Shown piece by piece: positions 1-8,425 of a stretch of 64,000 nucleotides of DNA. The position numbers and the translations under genes are program-made. The stretch comes from Bradyrhizobium septentrionale (GTDB lineage Bacteria; Pseudomonadota; Alphaproteobacteria; Rhizobiales; Xanthobacteraceae): assembly GCF_011516645.4 (NCBI RefSeq), contig NZ_CP088285.1, positions 1,816,501-1,880,500 on the forward strand, written 5' to 3'. The notes below the pieces were generated by a model. It saw nothing but the letters and a program-made list of their open reading frames with translations, was not told where the DNA came from and did no database searches. The stretch's first letter is position 1. Each line of letters starts with the position of its first letter.

Positions 1-37
1 GCGCCGGTCGAGATATTCGATAGGAGAAAGCTGAAAC

Positions 38-688
38 TCAGCTCCGGGCGTTGGAGGTCGATGCGCCAAACCTACCAGGCGAGCTATTTCGGGAAGCTAC
101 GATCGCCCGAACAACAAGTGCGATGCGTTCGCCGCGCGCGCTGGGCCTAATTCGGCCTGAACGTTCGAGCTCAGCGAGCCCATGAAGCGCTGCCCAAAAA
201 GTCTCGGTCACGACAGCTACATCGACGCAAAACGGCGTCACGACTGCCGCGAGGGCTTCGAAACCGGCCCTTAGTTCCGGTCTGGTTCCAGCTTCGGCGA
301 ACCGCAAATTCGTCGGAAGGATGAACATGGCCTCGTAGAGTGCAGGATGACGTAGTGCAAAGGCGAGATAGGCGATCGCGACATTCTTGAGCGCATTTCG
401 TCCTCTGGTCGATCCGCTTGCCGCTTCCCGAAGAGCGACTGTGATCTCCCTAAAGCCCTCGACTGCAACTGCCGCAACAATCGCGTCCCTGTTCTCGAAA
501 TGTGAATAGAGGACTGGCTGACTATATTCGATCTCTTCGGCCAGGCGGCGGACTGTAACGGCATCCCATCCTTCGCGCTCTGCAATCACGCGCGCTGCCG
601 CGACAATGCGCTGCTCGCGCTCAGCCCGGCCCCTCCCTTTCCGCTCGGCGATACCCAATCCTCGATCTCCCAGATCCGGAAGGCCCAC
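38..688 (-). CDS. TetR family transcriptional regulator
   Basis: A 216-residue DNA-binding repressor. The N-terminal helix-turn-helix spans about residues 24-72 (motif VTVRRLAEEIEYSQPVLYSHF). The C-terminal part resembles the TetR WHG-type ligand domain. The start is a GTG at 688, just downstream of a double palindrome at 715-757 that is very likely its operator. It is divergent from two small membrane proteins at 787 and 1169, so it probably represses itself and them. The inducer is unknown. Confidence 0.9.
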   Translation of the reverse strand: MGLPDLGDRGLGIAERKGRGRAEREQRIVAAARVIAEREGWDAVTVRRLAEEIEYSQPVLYSHFENRDAIVAAVAVEGFREITVALREAASGSTRGRNALKNVAIAYLAFALRHPALYEAMFILPTNLRFAEAGTRPELRAGFEALAAVVTPFCVDVAVVTETFWAALHGLAELERSGRIRPSARGERIALVVRAIVASRNSSPGRFGASTSNARS

Positions 689-714
689 ATATTCGTGATC
701 ATACCGATGCTTGA

Positions 715-757
715 TAACCTAGCAATGCTAGATTATCAATCTAGCAACGCTAGGTTA
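715..757. promoter_or_regulatory. Double palindromic TetR operator
   Basis: TAACCTAGCAATGCTAG (715-731) and its near-perfect reverse complement CTAGCAACGCTAGGTTA (741-757) flank a 9-bp spacer. Each half is itself a CTAGCA-N-TGCTAG-like dyad, so two TetR dimers could bind. It sits between the divergent starts at 688 and 787. A further TGGCTAGA half-site lies near 766. Confidence 0.75.
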
Positions 758-786
758 GCTTCTTTGGCTAGAATTAGGACAGTGTG

Positions 787-1167
787 ATGCATTGGCTTGC
801 GCTCGGAATGGCATTGCTCGTGGCTGTCGCGATTATCGCGATCGGCACCCTGTATGTCGTGAGCCCAACGACCGCGACGCGCAGTTTCGGCCTGCCGCTG
901 CCTGAAAGCGGCGCCAACACCGTTTGGTGGCTTCGCCTCAAGGGGGTGCGCGACATTGCATCGGGATTGGCCGTACTGGCGTTCATGGCGTGGGGCGCCC
1001 CGCGCGGGGTCGGCATCATCCTGCTTGTTGAAGCAATCATCCCCGTGGGCGACATGCTGCTCATTCTCGCGGCGAAAGGCTCCACCAAGAGCGCCTTCGG
1101 CATGCACGGCCTCACGGCGGTGCTCATGATCCTGGCAGCCATCCCCATGATGATTGGTGCGGCCTGA
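787..1167 (+). CDS. DUF4267-like small membrane protein
   Basis: A 126-residue hydrophobic protein with about four membrane segments and a central GLPLPESGANTVWWLRLKG region, typical of DUF4267 proteins that accompany TetR regulators. GTG (784) directly precedes ATG (787); I prefer the ATG. The stop lies 1 bp before the ATG of the next gene, so the two are probably co-transcribed under the TetR operator. The biochemical role is unknown. Confidence 0.75.
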   Translation: MHWLALGMALLVAVAIIAIGTLYVVSPTTATRSFGLPLPESGANTVWWLRLKGVRDIASGLAVLAFMAWGAPRGVGIILLVEAIIPVGDMLLILAAKGSTKSAFGMHGLTAVLMILAAIPMMIGAA

Positions 1168-1168
1168 G

Positions 1169-1489
1169 ATGGTCCATGCTCTTCCAATTTGGCTACTCGT
1201 TGCCGGATTCTTTGGCGCAGGCCTCTTCAACGCGATCGGCACGCCCGGGACGCAAAGTGATTTCGCGCGGTGGGGCTACCCGCGCTGGTGGAGCCGTTTT
1301 ACTGGTGGACTGGAGATCATGAGCGCCGTTCTGATTGCGCTTCCTGCCAGTCGCAGTGTTGGCCTGGCGCTTGGGGCGGTCATCATTGCGGCTGCGGTTA
1401 TGACCGTTCTGCACCACCGCGATCTTTCGCACCTTGCGCCACTCGGTGTCTTTGGCGCCTTGATTGCTCTTGCAGCGACCTTGTCCTGA
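1169..1489 (+). CDS. DoxX-like small membrane protein
   Basis: A 106-residue protein with about three to four predicted membrane helices and the GF-GAGLFNAIGTP / WGYPRWW pattern of DoxX-like proteins. The start at ATG 1169 follows the upstream stop (1165-1167) by 1 bp, suggesting translational coupling. An earlier in-frame TTG at 1154 would overlap the previous gene and is less likely. The role is unknown; it is probably induced together with the upstream gene when TetR is released. Confidence 0.7.
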   Translation: MVHALPIWLLVAGFFGAGLFNAIGTPGTQSDFARWGYPRWWSRFTGGLEIMSAVLIALPASRSVGLALGAVIIAAAVMTVLHHRDLSHLAPLGVFGALIALAATLS

Positions 1490-1497
1490 GGGCTGAC

Positions 1498-2115
1498 CTA
1501 GCGGTCCTGGAAGGCGAGCCGCGCCCCGAGCCCGACCAGGATGCTGCCGCCGATCCGCTGCATGACCCGCTGCGACCTCTGCGAGCGCTGCAGCTTCGAC
1601 ATCACGGCGCTGGCGAAGAACACGCAGACAATATCGACCGCCGAGAAGGTCAGGTTGACGATGGTGCCGAGCAGAAACAGCTGGGCCCAGACCGGCAGGC
1701 TCGCCGACGCATCGACGAACTGCGGCAGGAACGCCAGGAAGAAGATCGCGGTCTTCGGATTCAAAACCTCGACGACGATGCTTTGCGCGAAGGCGCGCTC
1801 GGCGGAGAGCGGTGCAAGCTCGGGGCGTTTGGTGTTGTCGCGATCGCGGAACAGCGACAGTCCGAGCCAGACCAGATAGGCCGCACCGGCCAGCTTCATC
1901 GCTGTGAATAGCGGCGGCACCGCGTGAAATAGCAGCGCGAGGCCGGCGGCCGCGGCGATGACATGGACGTAGCCGCCAAGATGCAGGCCGAGCGAAGCCA
2001 ATAGCCCGGCGCGCCGGCCGCCCGCCAGGGTGCGGGCTGCGGCGTAGAGCATGGCGGGACCGGGGATCAGCGCGAAGGTCGCAGTCGTGATCGCAAAGGC
2101 AAGGTACAATTCCAT
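1498..2115 (-). CDS. LysE/RhtB family amino-acid exporter
   Basis: A 205-residue inner-membrane protein of usual LysE length. The N-terminus has the family signature with GPAMLYAAARTLAGGRRAG at about residues 19-37. Six hydrophobic segments follow, and VVEVLNPKTAIFFLAFLPQF sits mid-protein (the conserved NPK). Likely exports an amino acid or analogue by proton exchange; the substrate cannot be told from sequence. It converges with the DoxX-like gene 9 bp away. Confidence 0.9.
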   Translation of the reverse strand: MELYLAFAITTATFALIPGPAMLYAAARTLAGGRRAGLLASLGLHLGGYVHVIAAAAGLALLFHAVPPLFTAMKLAGAAYLVWLGLSLFRDRDNTKRPELAPLSAERAFAQSIVVEVLNPKTAIFFLAFLPQFVDASASLPVWAQLFLLGTIVNLTFSAVDIVCVFFASAVMSKLQRSQRSQRVMQRIGGSILVGLGARLAFQDR

Positions 2116-2129
2116 CGGGGCTTTCGTCT

Positions 2130-2225
2130 AGAGCTCCGTTCCGATGGAATCGGAACAGAGCTCCAGATTCTTGTTTTGACGCGTTTTCTTCACGCGAACC
2201 GGTATCCACTTCGCTTGAAAACGCT
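2130..2225. repeat. Dispersed palindromic repeat (Bradyrhizobium-type)
   Basis: Two inverted repeats in tandem: GTTCCGAT-GGA-ATCGGAAC (2138-2156) and GCGTTTTC (2181-2188) pairing with GAAAACGC (2217-2224). From memory, the GCGTTTTCTTCACGCGAACCGG core is a common intergenic repeat in Bradyrhizobium. It lies between the lysE-type gene and the PaiB-like gene. Confidence 0.6.
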
Positions 2226-2852
2226 TTAGCTCGCCGGGATCATCGCCGCGACCTCGCGGTCGACAGGATTGTCGCTGGCGCCGAGGCCCGCGATGACACC
2301 GGCGCGATCCTCGAGCTTGCGGTTCTGACTCATCTTCTTCTTGGCGTCGATCCGTGTGATCGGCATCCGGAAGCCGACGATGCCGCGCAGCTGAGCCTTG
2401 ATGAAATCATCAGGCGCATCGCTGACCTGCCAGGCCTCCTTGCGCGTGCTCTCGTGCAATCGGGTCAGCCGCGTGACGACATCGAGCAGGCGGTCGGCAT
2501 CCTCGAAGAATTCGGCCGCGCCGTAGGCGTGCACTGCGACGTAATTCCAGGTCGGCACCACCTTGCCGTGCTCGGCCTTGGTCACATACCAGGACGGCGT
2601 CACATAGGCATCGGGCCCGGTGAAGATCGCCATCGCCTCGCCGACCGCCGGCAGCTTCCACTGCGGATTGGGCCGCGCGACATGGCCGTACAGCGTGCCG
2701 TAGTCGCCCTCGTCTGCATCGAGGATCAACGGCAGCGGCGTTCCGATCAGCCCGTCGGCGGTCGCGGTGACCAGCGTCGCAAGCCGCGACGCCCGCATCG
2801 CGGCGTGGATCGGGCCGAGCTCATCCATCTTGAAGTGCGGCGGCAAGTACAT
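2226..2852 (-). CDS. FMN-binding PaiB-type protein
   Basis: A 208-residue protein of the PaiB / FMN-binding negative transcriptional regulator family (split-barrel flavin fold). The characteristic opening MYLPPHF sets the start at ATG 2852, which is preceded by GAGG at good spacing; longer frames upstream are not needed. TWNYVAVHAYG and the C-terminal GFRMPITRIDAKKKMSQN segment are family hallmarks. It is divergent from a MocR regulator, a pairing often seen for PaiB homologues. Confidence 0.9.
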   Translation of the reverse strand: MYLPPHFKMDELGPIHAAMRASRLATLVTATADGLIGTPLPLILDADEGDYGTLYGHVARPNPQWKLPAVGEAMAIFTGPDAYVTPSWYVTKAEHGKVVPTWNYVAVHAYGAAEFFEDADRLLDVVTRLTRLHESTRKEAWQVSDAPDDFIKAQLRGIVGFRMPITRIDAKKKMSQNRKLEDRAGVIAGLGASDNPVDREVAAMIPAS

Positions 2853-2901
2853 GGCAGACCTCTGGCAGACCTCATCAATTGTTGCTCGCACAATAGCGCC
2901 G

Positions 2902-2926
2902 AAGTGGCCTATGATAAGAGCCACTT
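2902..2926. promoter_or_regulatory. Inverted repeat, candidate MocR operator
   Basis: AAGTGGC (2902-2908) and its exact complement GCCACTT (2920-2926) are separated by 11 bp. They lie in the 97-bp interval between the divergent PaiB-like and MocR genes. A GTCCACT sequence near 2944 could be a further half-site. Position and symmetry suggest a site for the adjacent MocR regulator. Confidence 0.5.
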
Positions 2927-2949
2927 TCGATCATATTGACTGGTCCACT

Positions 2950-4458
2950 ATGCCCCGCCTGCGTACCACGATCAGCATCCCTCCGCTCCGGGCGATCGAC
3001 CGCACCGCCGGACAGGTCGGACGCCAGATCGCGCAAGCCTTGCGCGCCGCCATCGCCAACGGCGAATTGAAGGCCGGTGAATTCCTGCCGTCGACCCGCG
3101 CGCTGGCGGCCTCGCTCGGCGTTGCCCGCGGCACGGTCATGGAAGCCTTCGAGCAATTGCAGGCCGAGGGCTATCTGGTGTCGCATGTCGGAGCCGGCAC
3201 AAGCGTCGCGCCGACGCTTGCCGAACAAGCGCGGCCCGTCCGCCCGCCCGTCAACCGCAGTTCGAACAAGACCGCGCCGATCCAGTTGCCGCCGCGCGCG
3301 ATGCGGCTTGCCAAGGTCGCTGCAACCTTCACACCGATGCCGGAGGCGCCGTTCGCGATCCCGGTCCCGGGCGGCGCCGTCGCCCCGGACCAGAACTGGC
3401 GGCGCCTCGGCAACCGCGTCCGTGCATCGCGCGCGGCAGCGCCGGCAAGCTACGGCGATCCGCGCGGGCTGATGGAGTTACGGCAGGCGATCGCCGACTA
3501 TGTGCGCAAATCGCGCGCGGTGCATTGCACGCCCGAGCAGGTCGTGATCACGGCCGGCACCCAGCAGGGCCTCTATCTCGCCGGCCGCGTGCTGCTGTCG
3601 TCGGGTGATCGCGTGTGGGCCGAGGATCCCGCCTATCCCGGCATGACGGCGGTGCTCGACGATCTCGATTTCGTCACCACGCGCGTCGCGGTCGATGCGC
3701 AAGGCATCGACGTCGATGCCGCGATCGCCGCGTGTCCGAATGCGCGCGCGGCTTTCGTGACGCCTTCGCATCAATATCCGCTCGGCATGCCGATGAGCAT
3801 GGCCCGCCGCAACGCGCTGGTGGCGTGGGCCGCGTGCCGCGACGCCTGGATCGTCGAGGACGATTACGATAGCGAGCTGCGCTATGCGGGTCATCCTTTC
3901 CCCTCGATGCAGGGCCTCGCCCCGTCGCGCGTGATTTATCTGGGCACGCTGAGCAAGGTGCTGTTTCCTTCGCTGCGGCTCGGCTATGTCGTGGCGCCTC
4001 TGCCGCTGATCGACGCCTTCGCCGGCGCACGGGCGCTGCTCGACCGGCATTCGCCGACCGCCGACCAGCATGTGCTGGCCGCCTACATGCGCGAGGGCCT
4101 GTTCGAAGCGCATATCAGGCGCATTCGCGGTGTCTACGCCGCGCGGCGCGCGACACTGATCGCGGCGCTCGAACGCCACATGCCTGATGACGTCACGCTG
4201 CAGCCGAGCGATCAGGGCATGCACCTGCTGCTGTGGTTGCCGAAAGGCATCGACGATGTGCAATTGGCGAAGGCCGCACTTGCCGAGGGGATCGTCGTGC
4301 GGCCGATCTCGCTGATGTACGCGCTGAAAGCACGGGCCGGCCTGATGCTCGGCTTCGGCGGATTTGCGCCGGAGGAACTGGAGGCCGCCGCGGTCCGTCT
4401 GCGCGGAATCATGGATCGCGGAAGACGTAGACAACCAGATCAGGTTCGCTTGAAATGA
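2950..4458 (+). CDS. MocR/PdxR-type regulator (GntR-aminotransferase fusion)
   Basis: A 502-residue PLP-dependent regulator. The N-terminal GntR winged helix (about residues 18-85, with LPSTRALAASLGVARGTVMEAFEQL) is joined to a fold-type-I aminotransferase domain (about 115-490). The lysine expected to bind PLP lies in YLGTLSKVLFPSLRLGY, and the EDDYDSEL and FVTPSHQYPLG motifs are typical of the family. The start ATG 2950 gives the usual MPRLRT opening; more upstream codons would overlap the divergent gene. It probably controls the divergent PaiB-like gene. Confidence 0.92.
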   Translation: MPRLRTTISIPPLRAIDRTAGQVGRQIAQALRAAIANGELKAGEFLPSTRALAASLGVARGTVMEAFEQLQAEGYLVSHVGAGTSVAPTLAEQARPVRPPVNRSSNKTAPIQLPPRAMRLAKVAATFTPMPEAPFAIPVPGGAVAPDQNWRRLGNRVRASRAAAPASYGDPRGLMELRQAIADYVRKSRAVHCTPEQVVITAGTQQGLYLAGRVLLSSGDRVWAEDPAYPGMTAVLDDLDFVTTRVAVDAQGIDVDAAIAACPNARAAFVTPSHQYPLGMPMSMARRNALVAWAACRDAWIVEDDYDSELRYAGHPFPSMQGLAPSRVIYLGTLSKVLFPSLRLGYVVAPLPLIDAFAGARALLDRHSPTADQHVLAAYMREGLFEAHIRRIRGVYAARRATLIAALERHMPDDVTLQPSDQGMHLLLWLPKGIDDVQLAKAALAEGIVVRPISLMYALKARAGLMLGFGGFAPEELEAAAVRLRGIMDRGRRRQPDQVRLK

Positions 4459-4477
4459 AAGCCTCGAGGTGACTGCC

Positions 4478-5149
4478 ATGATGTTCTGGAGTGCGAGCGT
4501 AGCTGGACTGGCGATCGCCTATCTGTTCGGGGCGACGCCATCAGGCTATCTGGCAGGGAAGCTGCTCAAGGGCATCGACATTCGAGAGCATGGCTCGAAA
4601 TCCACGGGAGCAACGAACGTGTTGCGCACCCTGGGGCCATGGCCTGCGCTGGTGGTTCTGCTGGTCGATGTGCTGAAGGGTGCGGCAGCGATCGTGTTTG
4701 CCCGCTGGTTCTATCCCTGGCTCGCGACCGTCACGCCGCCGGCCGCGCTTGATCTTGAGAGCTGGACGGCTTGGGCCGTGCCTTGGGTTGTTTGCCTGGC
4801 CGGACTTGCTGTGTTGCTCGGACACGGCCGTTCGATCTGGTTGAATTTTACGGGCGGCAAATCCGCGGCGACCGGGCTCGGCGTGTTGCTGGCGCTGTCA
4901 TGGCCGGTCGGTCTGGGAGCCGCGACGGTCTTTCTCGCCGTGCTGGCCATCTCTCGGATCGTTTCACTCAGCTCGATGCTGGCAGCGTTGACGGCGGTCG
5001 CCCTCGTCTGCGCGCTGGAGCAACCGTTGCCCTATCGGTTGCTGGTGATCGCAGGCAGCCTTTACGTGATTGCGCGCCACCGGGCCAACATTCAGCGGCT
5101 GCTCGCCGGGACCGAGCCACGGCTGGGACAAGGTGCGCGCCCGACCTAA
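4478..5149 (+). CDS. plsY: Glycerol-3-phosphate acyltransferase PlsY
   Basis: An inner-membrane acyltransferase that moves the acyl group from acyl-phosphate to glycerol-3-phosphate, the first step of phospholipid synthesis. It has five predicted membrane helices and the conserved GSKSTGATNVLRTLG, GHGRSIWLNFTGGKSAATGLG and RHRANIQRLLAGTE motifs. An upstream GTG (4469) is in frame, but GAGG at 4466-4469 fits ATG 4478 better. About 223 residues, slightly longer than many homologues. Confidence 0.93.
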   Translation: MMFWSASVAGLAIAYLFGATPSGYLAGKLLKGIDIREHGSKSTGATNVLRTLGPWPALVVLLVDVLKGAAAIVFARWFYPWLATVTPPAALDLESWTAWAVPWVVCLAGLAVLLGHGRSIWLNFTGGKSAATGLGVLLALSWPVGLGAATVFLAVLAISRIVSLSSMLAALTAVALVCALEQPLPYRLLVIAGSLYVIARHRANIQRLLAGTEPRLGQGARPT

Positions 5150-5188
5150 ATCATGAAGACGCGGTCCGAACCGCGCCGCGCGCCGATC

Positions 5189-5701
5189 TTACTGCTCGAA
5201 GGCGGCCTTGAGACGGTTGAGCTGCGGCACCAGCGGGTTGCCGATGGTCGAACGATCCGGCGCCGGCGCGTGGATCGTGGTGTCGAGCCGGCGCACCCGC
5301 GCCTGCAGATCCATCGAGCGGGCGATCAGTTGCTGCAATTGCTCCGGCAGCTTGGTGACCATGTCGGCGGGGCCGGGATCGGCGGCCGACAGCTTCACCT
5401 TGGTCTTCTCGCGATTGGCCTGGGTCAGCGTCATCTCGCCTTCCTTGACCGCGCGGTGCAGCAACAGCCACGACGCGAGCTGCATCAGCCGCGTGGTCAG
5501 GCGCATGCTTTCGGTGGCATAAGTCAGGCTGACGGAACGTTCCAGCGCTTTGGCCTCGGCACGTCCGTCGCCGTCGAGATAGGCGGCGGTCTGCTCGACC
5601 AGGTCCATGCCTTCCCGGAACAGCACGCCAAATGCCGCTGAATTGGTCAGCCGTTCGCTGAACAGTACAAGCCCGGCTTCGCTCTGGGAACGATCGGCCA
5701 T
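5189..5701 (-). CDS. DUF1465 family protein (RcdA-like)
   Basis: A 170-residue soluble helical protein of the alphaproteobacterial DUF1465 family. As I recall, this family includes Caulobacter RcdA, an adaptor that helps deliver CtrA to ClpXP. Visible features are the FSERLTNSAAFGVLFREGMDLVEQTAAYLDG opening, split here by a variable stretch, and ATESMRLTTRLMQLASWLLLHRAV. The start at ATG 5701 is set by a GAGGG ribosome site. The RcdA role is inferred from family only. Confidence 0.8.
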   Translation of the reverse strand: MADRSQSEAGLVLFSERLTNSAAFGVLFREGMDLVEQTAAYLDGDGRAEAKALERSVSLTYATESMRLTTRLMQLASWLLLHRAVKEGEMTLTQANREKTKVKLSAADPGPADMVTKLPEQLQQLIARSMDLQARVRRLDTTIHAPAPDRSTIGNPLVPQLNRLKAAFEQ

Positions 5702-5835
5702 GGTTAACGCCCTCACACCACGTAACGCCCGCTGGCATCTGACGCGCCAGCTTATGATGAACAAATCATTGCGCGGGCGCGCCGAAGAGTCCAGCCGCAA
5801 CCCGATTTATGGTTTCCGGCCGATAGGACGCACAA

Positions 5836-5865
5836 AAAAGAGCCGCCGTTTCCGGCGGCTTTTGA
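5836..5865. terminator. Hairpin terminator
   Basis: AGCCGCCG (5841-5848) pairs with CGGCGGCT (5853-5860) around a 4-nt loop. A-rich sequence precedes the stem and TTT follows it, so it could act on either strand. It lies in the gap between the DUF1465 and DUF1192 genes. Confidence 0.65.
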
Positions 5866-6043
5866 AGTTGATAACAGGGAGGCGTCAAACAGAGTGGACA
5901 GGAGCCACTCGGTGTCCAAACGAGGACAATGCAGTCATAATCGAGAAAGCTTAACCGACCGTAAATGAGCGGATTTCTTCAGGCTTTGTTTGCCATGTCG
6001 GCCATTGACCTAGTTTGGGACAGGTCCAAGTTGATCCCCATGA

Positions 6044-6194
6044 GTCGTCCCGGCCTAGTGCGCGCACGGGGGCCGGGACCCATAACCACCAATGCCCGCG
6101 TTGCGCGCAGGTGCGGCCCAACCGTAGGCGACAAGGAACAGCCGTGGCTATGGGTCCCGGATCGCGCTCGCTTTGCTCGCTTGTCCGGGACGAC
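6044..6194. repeat. Composite palindromic repeat, copy 1
   Basis: It begins GTCGTCCCGG (6044-6053) and ends CCGGGACGAC (6185-6194). Internal GGCCGGGACCCATA and TATGGGTCCCGG face each other. The same module occurs at 14687-14808 with longer perfect arms. It fills most of the 512-bp gene-free interval 5702-6213; I see no coding potential there. Confidence 0.7.
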
Positions 6195-6213
6195 GTGATG
6201 TGATGTCGAAGAG

Positions 6214-6405
6214 CTAGGACTTGAAGAACGCGTCAGCGGCGTCCTTTGACGCGCGCTTCTTCGTCATCGCCTCTTTCAACCGATCGACTTCCGCAGTGAG
6301 CAGCGCGATCCGCTCGGTCAAATCCTCGACCGAGAGCAGGTAGAGATCTTGGCCGATCTCGTGGCTGATCTTTTTCTTCGGCCGGTCGTCTTCCTCAATC
6401 GGCAT
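6214..6405 (-). CDS. DUF1192 family small protein
   Basis: A 63-residue charged, probably coiled-coil protein with the DUF1192 core LSVEDLTERIALLTAEVDRL. The start at ATG 6405 is preceded by GGGAGG. Conserved across Rhizobiales; function unknown. Confidence 0.82.
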   Translation of the reverse strand: MPIEEDDRPKKKISHEIGQDLYLLSVEDLTERIALLTAEVDRLKEAMTKKRASKDAADAFFKS

Positions 6406-6578
6406 GTTGCCCTCCCGGCAATGATGATCTGGCGCCTCGCGTCCAGAGATGATAGATTTTGGGTGAGGAGAATTTTGCAGTGACTTTCGTGCGCGCGCAA
6501 CATCTGACGCGAATGCCCCGGCCCGACCGCAAGGAGTCTGACCGGACGGGATAGCGCGCGTCGACGCGCCAGGCATGA

Positions 6579-6649
6579 GCCGACCCCAAGCCCTTCCGAT
6601 CATGCGGGAGGGCTTTTTGATTTTCCGATTTGATCTTTCGGGGGTCGGC
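6579..6649 (+). promoter_or_regulatory. Structured leader upstream of metG paralogue
   Basis: A terminator-type hairpin AAGCCCTTCCG (6588-6598) / CGGGAGGGCTT (6605-6615) is followed by a T-run. It is nested inside a perfect outer stem GCCGACCCC (6579-6587) / GGGGTCGGC (6641-6649). The start codon at 6677 lies 28 nt after it. The arrangement could attenuate the methionyl-tRNA synthetase gene, or the hairpin may simply end upstream transcription. Confidence 0.5.
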
Positions 6650-6676
6650 ATCAGCAAACGCGAAAGACCTTAACCC

Positions 6677-8356
6677 ATGACCAGAATTCTCATCACCAGC
6701 GCGCTTCCTTACGTGAACGGCGTCAAGCATCTCGGCAATCTGATCGGCTCGCTGCTGCCCGCCGATGTCCATGCCCGGTTCCGGCGGCAGACCGGCTGCG
6801 ACGTGCTGTTCATCTGCGCCACCGACGAGCACGGCACCCCCGCCGAACTCGGCGCCATCGAGGCCGGACAGGATGTCAGGGAGTTCTGCGATGCGCAGCA
6901 CGCCGTCCAGGCCGACATCTATCGGCGCTTCGGTCTGTCCTTCGATCATTTCGGCCGCACCAGCGCGCCGCATAACCATGCGCTGACGCAGCACTTCCAT
7001 CGCCGGCTCGACGCAGCCGGGTTGATCGAGGCGCGCACCTCGCAACAGGTATGGTCGCCAGCCGACCGGCGCTTCCTGCCCGACCGCTACGTGCTCGGCA
7101 CCTGCCCGCATTGCGGCGATCCCTCCGCGCGCGGCGATCAATGCGACCTTTGCGGCACGCTGCTTGATCCGCCGGAACTCATTGATCCGCACTCGGCGCT
7201 ATCAGGCGACCGTGCGCTCGAGATCCGCGACAGCAATCATCTGTTCCTGCGCCAGTCGCAGCTGGTCGAGACAATCGGCGCATGGATCGACAGCCGCACC
7301 GGATGGCCGCCTTTCGTGGTCTCGACCGCAAAGAGCTGGCTCAATGCAGATCTGCGCGACCGCTGCATCACGCGCGACCTCGCCTGGGGCATCCCCGTCC
7401 CGCGCGACGGCTTCGACGGCAAGGTGTTCTATGTCTGGTTCGATGCGCCGATCGGCTACATCGCGGCGACACAGGAATGGGCCGCTGCCGCGCCTGATCG
7501 CGACTGGCGACAATGGTGGTGGCAGGCCGACGACGTCAGCTACATCCAGTTTCTCGGCAAGGACAACATCCCGTTCCACACCGTGAGTTTTCCGGCGACA
7601 TTGATCGGCTCCGGCGAGCCTTGGAAGACCGCAGATGTCATCAAGGGATTCCACTGGCTCAATTACGAGGGCGGCAAGTTCTCGACCAGCAGGAAGCGCG
7701 GCATCTTCACCGATGCGGCGCTGGATGAACTGCCGGCCGATCTCTGGCGCTGGTGGCTGATCGCCAACGCGCCCGAAAGCGCCGACACCGATTTTGGCGT
7801 CGCGAGATTCGTTGCCGACGTGAACAAGGATCTCGCCGACATCTTCGGCAACCTCGCCAACCGTATCATCAGCTTTGCCCATCGCGCCTTCGACGGCCGC
7901 ATCCCCGAAGGTGGCGTGCCCGGTGAGGCCGAGCGAGAGCTTGCGCATGATCTGGAGCAGCGCATCGCAGCGCTCCACCGCCATCACACCGCACTGGAGT
8001 TTCGTGCCGCGGCCGCAACGACGCGCGCGATCTGGGACACCGCGAACGCGTACCTGCAGCACGCAGCACCATGGACCGCCATCAAGTCTAATCCAGTCCG
8101 CGCGGCGGTCATCACCCGCACGGGACTCAATCTCGTCGCGCTCTGCGCCACGCTGGCGTGGAGCATCGTGCCAACTCTGTCGGAACGCGTGCTCCGCGCC
8201 TTCGGCCACGACGACGCCGTGCCGTGCTGGCCCAATGGCCCACTCACCCCGCTGCTGGATCAAGGCGCCGGCACGCCGGTTGCAAAGCTCGGCCCGCTGG
8301 TCGAGAAAATCACCCCCGAGAAAGCAGGCCATCTGACGGCGCGGTTCGGGGCTTAA
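6677..8356 (+). CDS. Methionyl-tRNA synthetase, zinc-binding short form
   Basis: A 559-residue class I synthetase charging tRNA-Met. The HIGH motif is HLGN (residues about 18-21) after TSALPYVNGVK. The zinc knuckle is CPHC...CDLC (about residues 140-156, CxxC-x9-CxxC), and the KMSKS loop is KFSTSRKRG near residue 334. This KFSTS variant and the missing C-terminal tRNA-binding domain point to a second-type MetRS rather than the KMSKS-type housekeeping enzyme expected in rhizobia. No good ribosome site precedes the ATG. Confidence 0.9.
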   Translation: MTRILITSALPYVNGVKHLGNLIGSLLPADVHARFRRQTGCDVLFICATDEHGTPAELGAIEAGQDVREFCDAQHAVQADIYRRFGLSFDHFGRTSAPHNHALTQHFHRRLDAAGLIEARTSQQVWSPADRRFLPDRYVLGTCPHCGDPSARGDQCDLCGTLLDPPELIDPHSALSGDRALEIRDSNHLFLRQSQLVETIGAWIDSRTGWPPFVVSTAKSWLNADLRDRCITRDLAWGIPVPRDGFDGKVFYVWFDAPIGYIAATQEWAAAAPDRDWRQWWWQADDVSYIQFLGKDNIPFHTVSFPATLIGSGEPWKTADVIKGFHWLNYEGGKFSTSRKRGIFTDAALDELPADLWRWWLIANAPESADTDFGVARFVADVNKDLADIFGNLANRIISFAHRAFDGRIPEGGVPGEAERELAHDLEQRIAALHRHHTALEFRAAAATTRAIWDTANAYLQHAAPWTAIKSNPVRAAVITRTGLNLVALCATLAWSIVPTLSERVLRAFGHDDAVPCWPNGPLTPLLDQGAGTPVAKLGPLVEKITPEKAGHLTARFGA

Positions 8357-8425
8357 GGGCGTTTCGCTTCGTAGCAAAAGGCGGTATGCCACAAGCCAAT
8401 CCTCTTCACCGACCAGGGACGAATC

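Noticed and set aside
6440..6676. SAM-II or T-box riboswitch before the metG paralogue
   Set aside because: I could not match the consensus of either class by eye; only generic hairpins are certain. An Rfam covariance search would decide.
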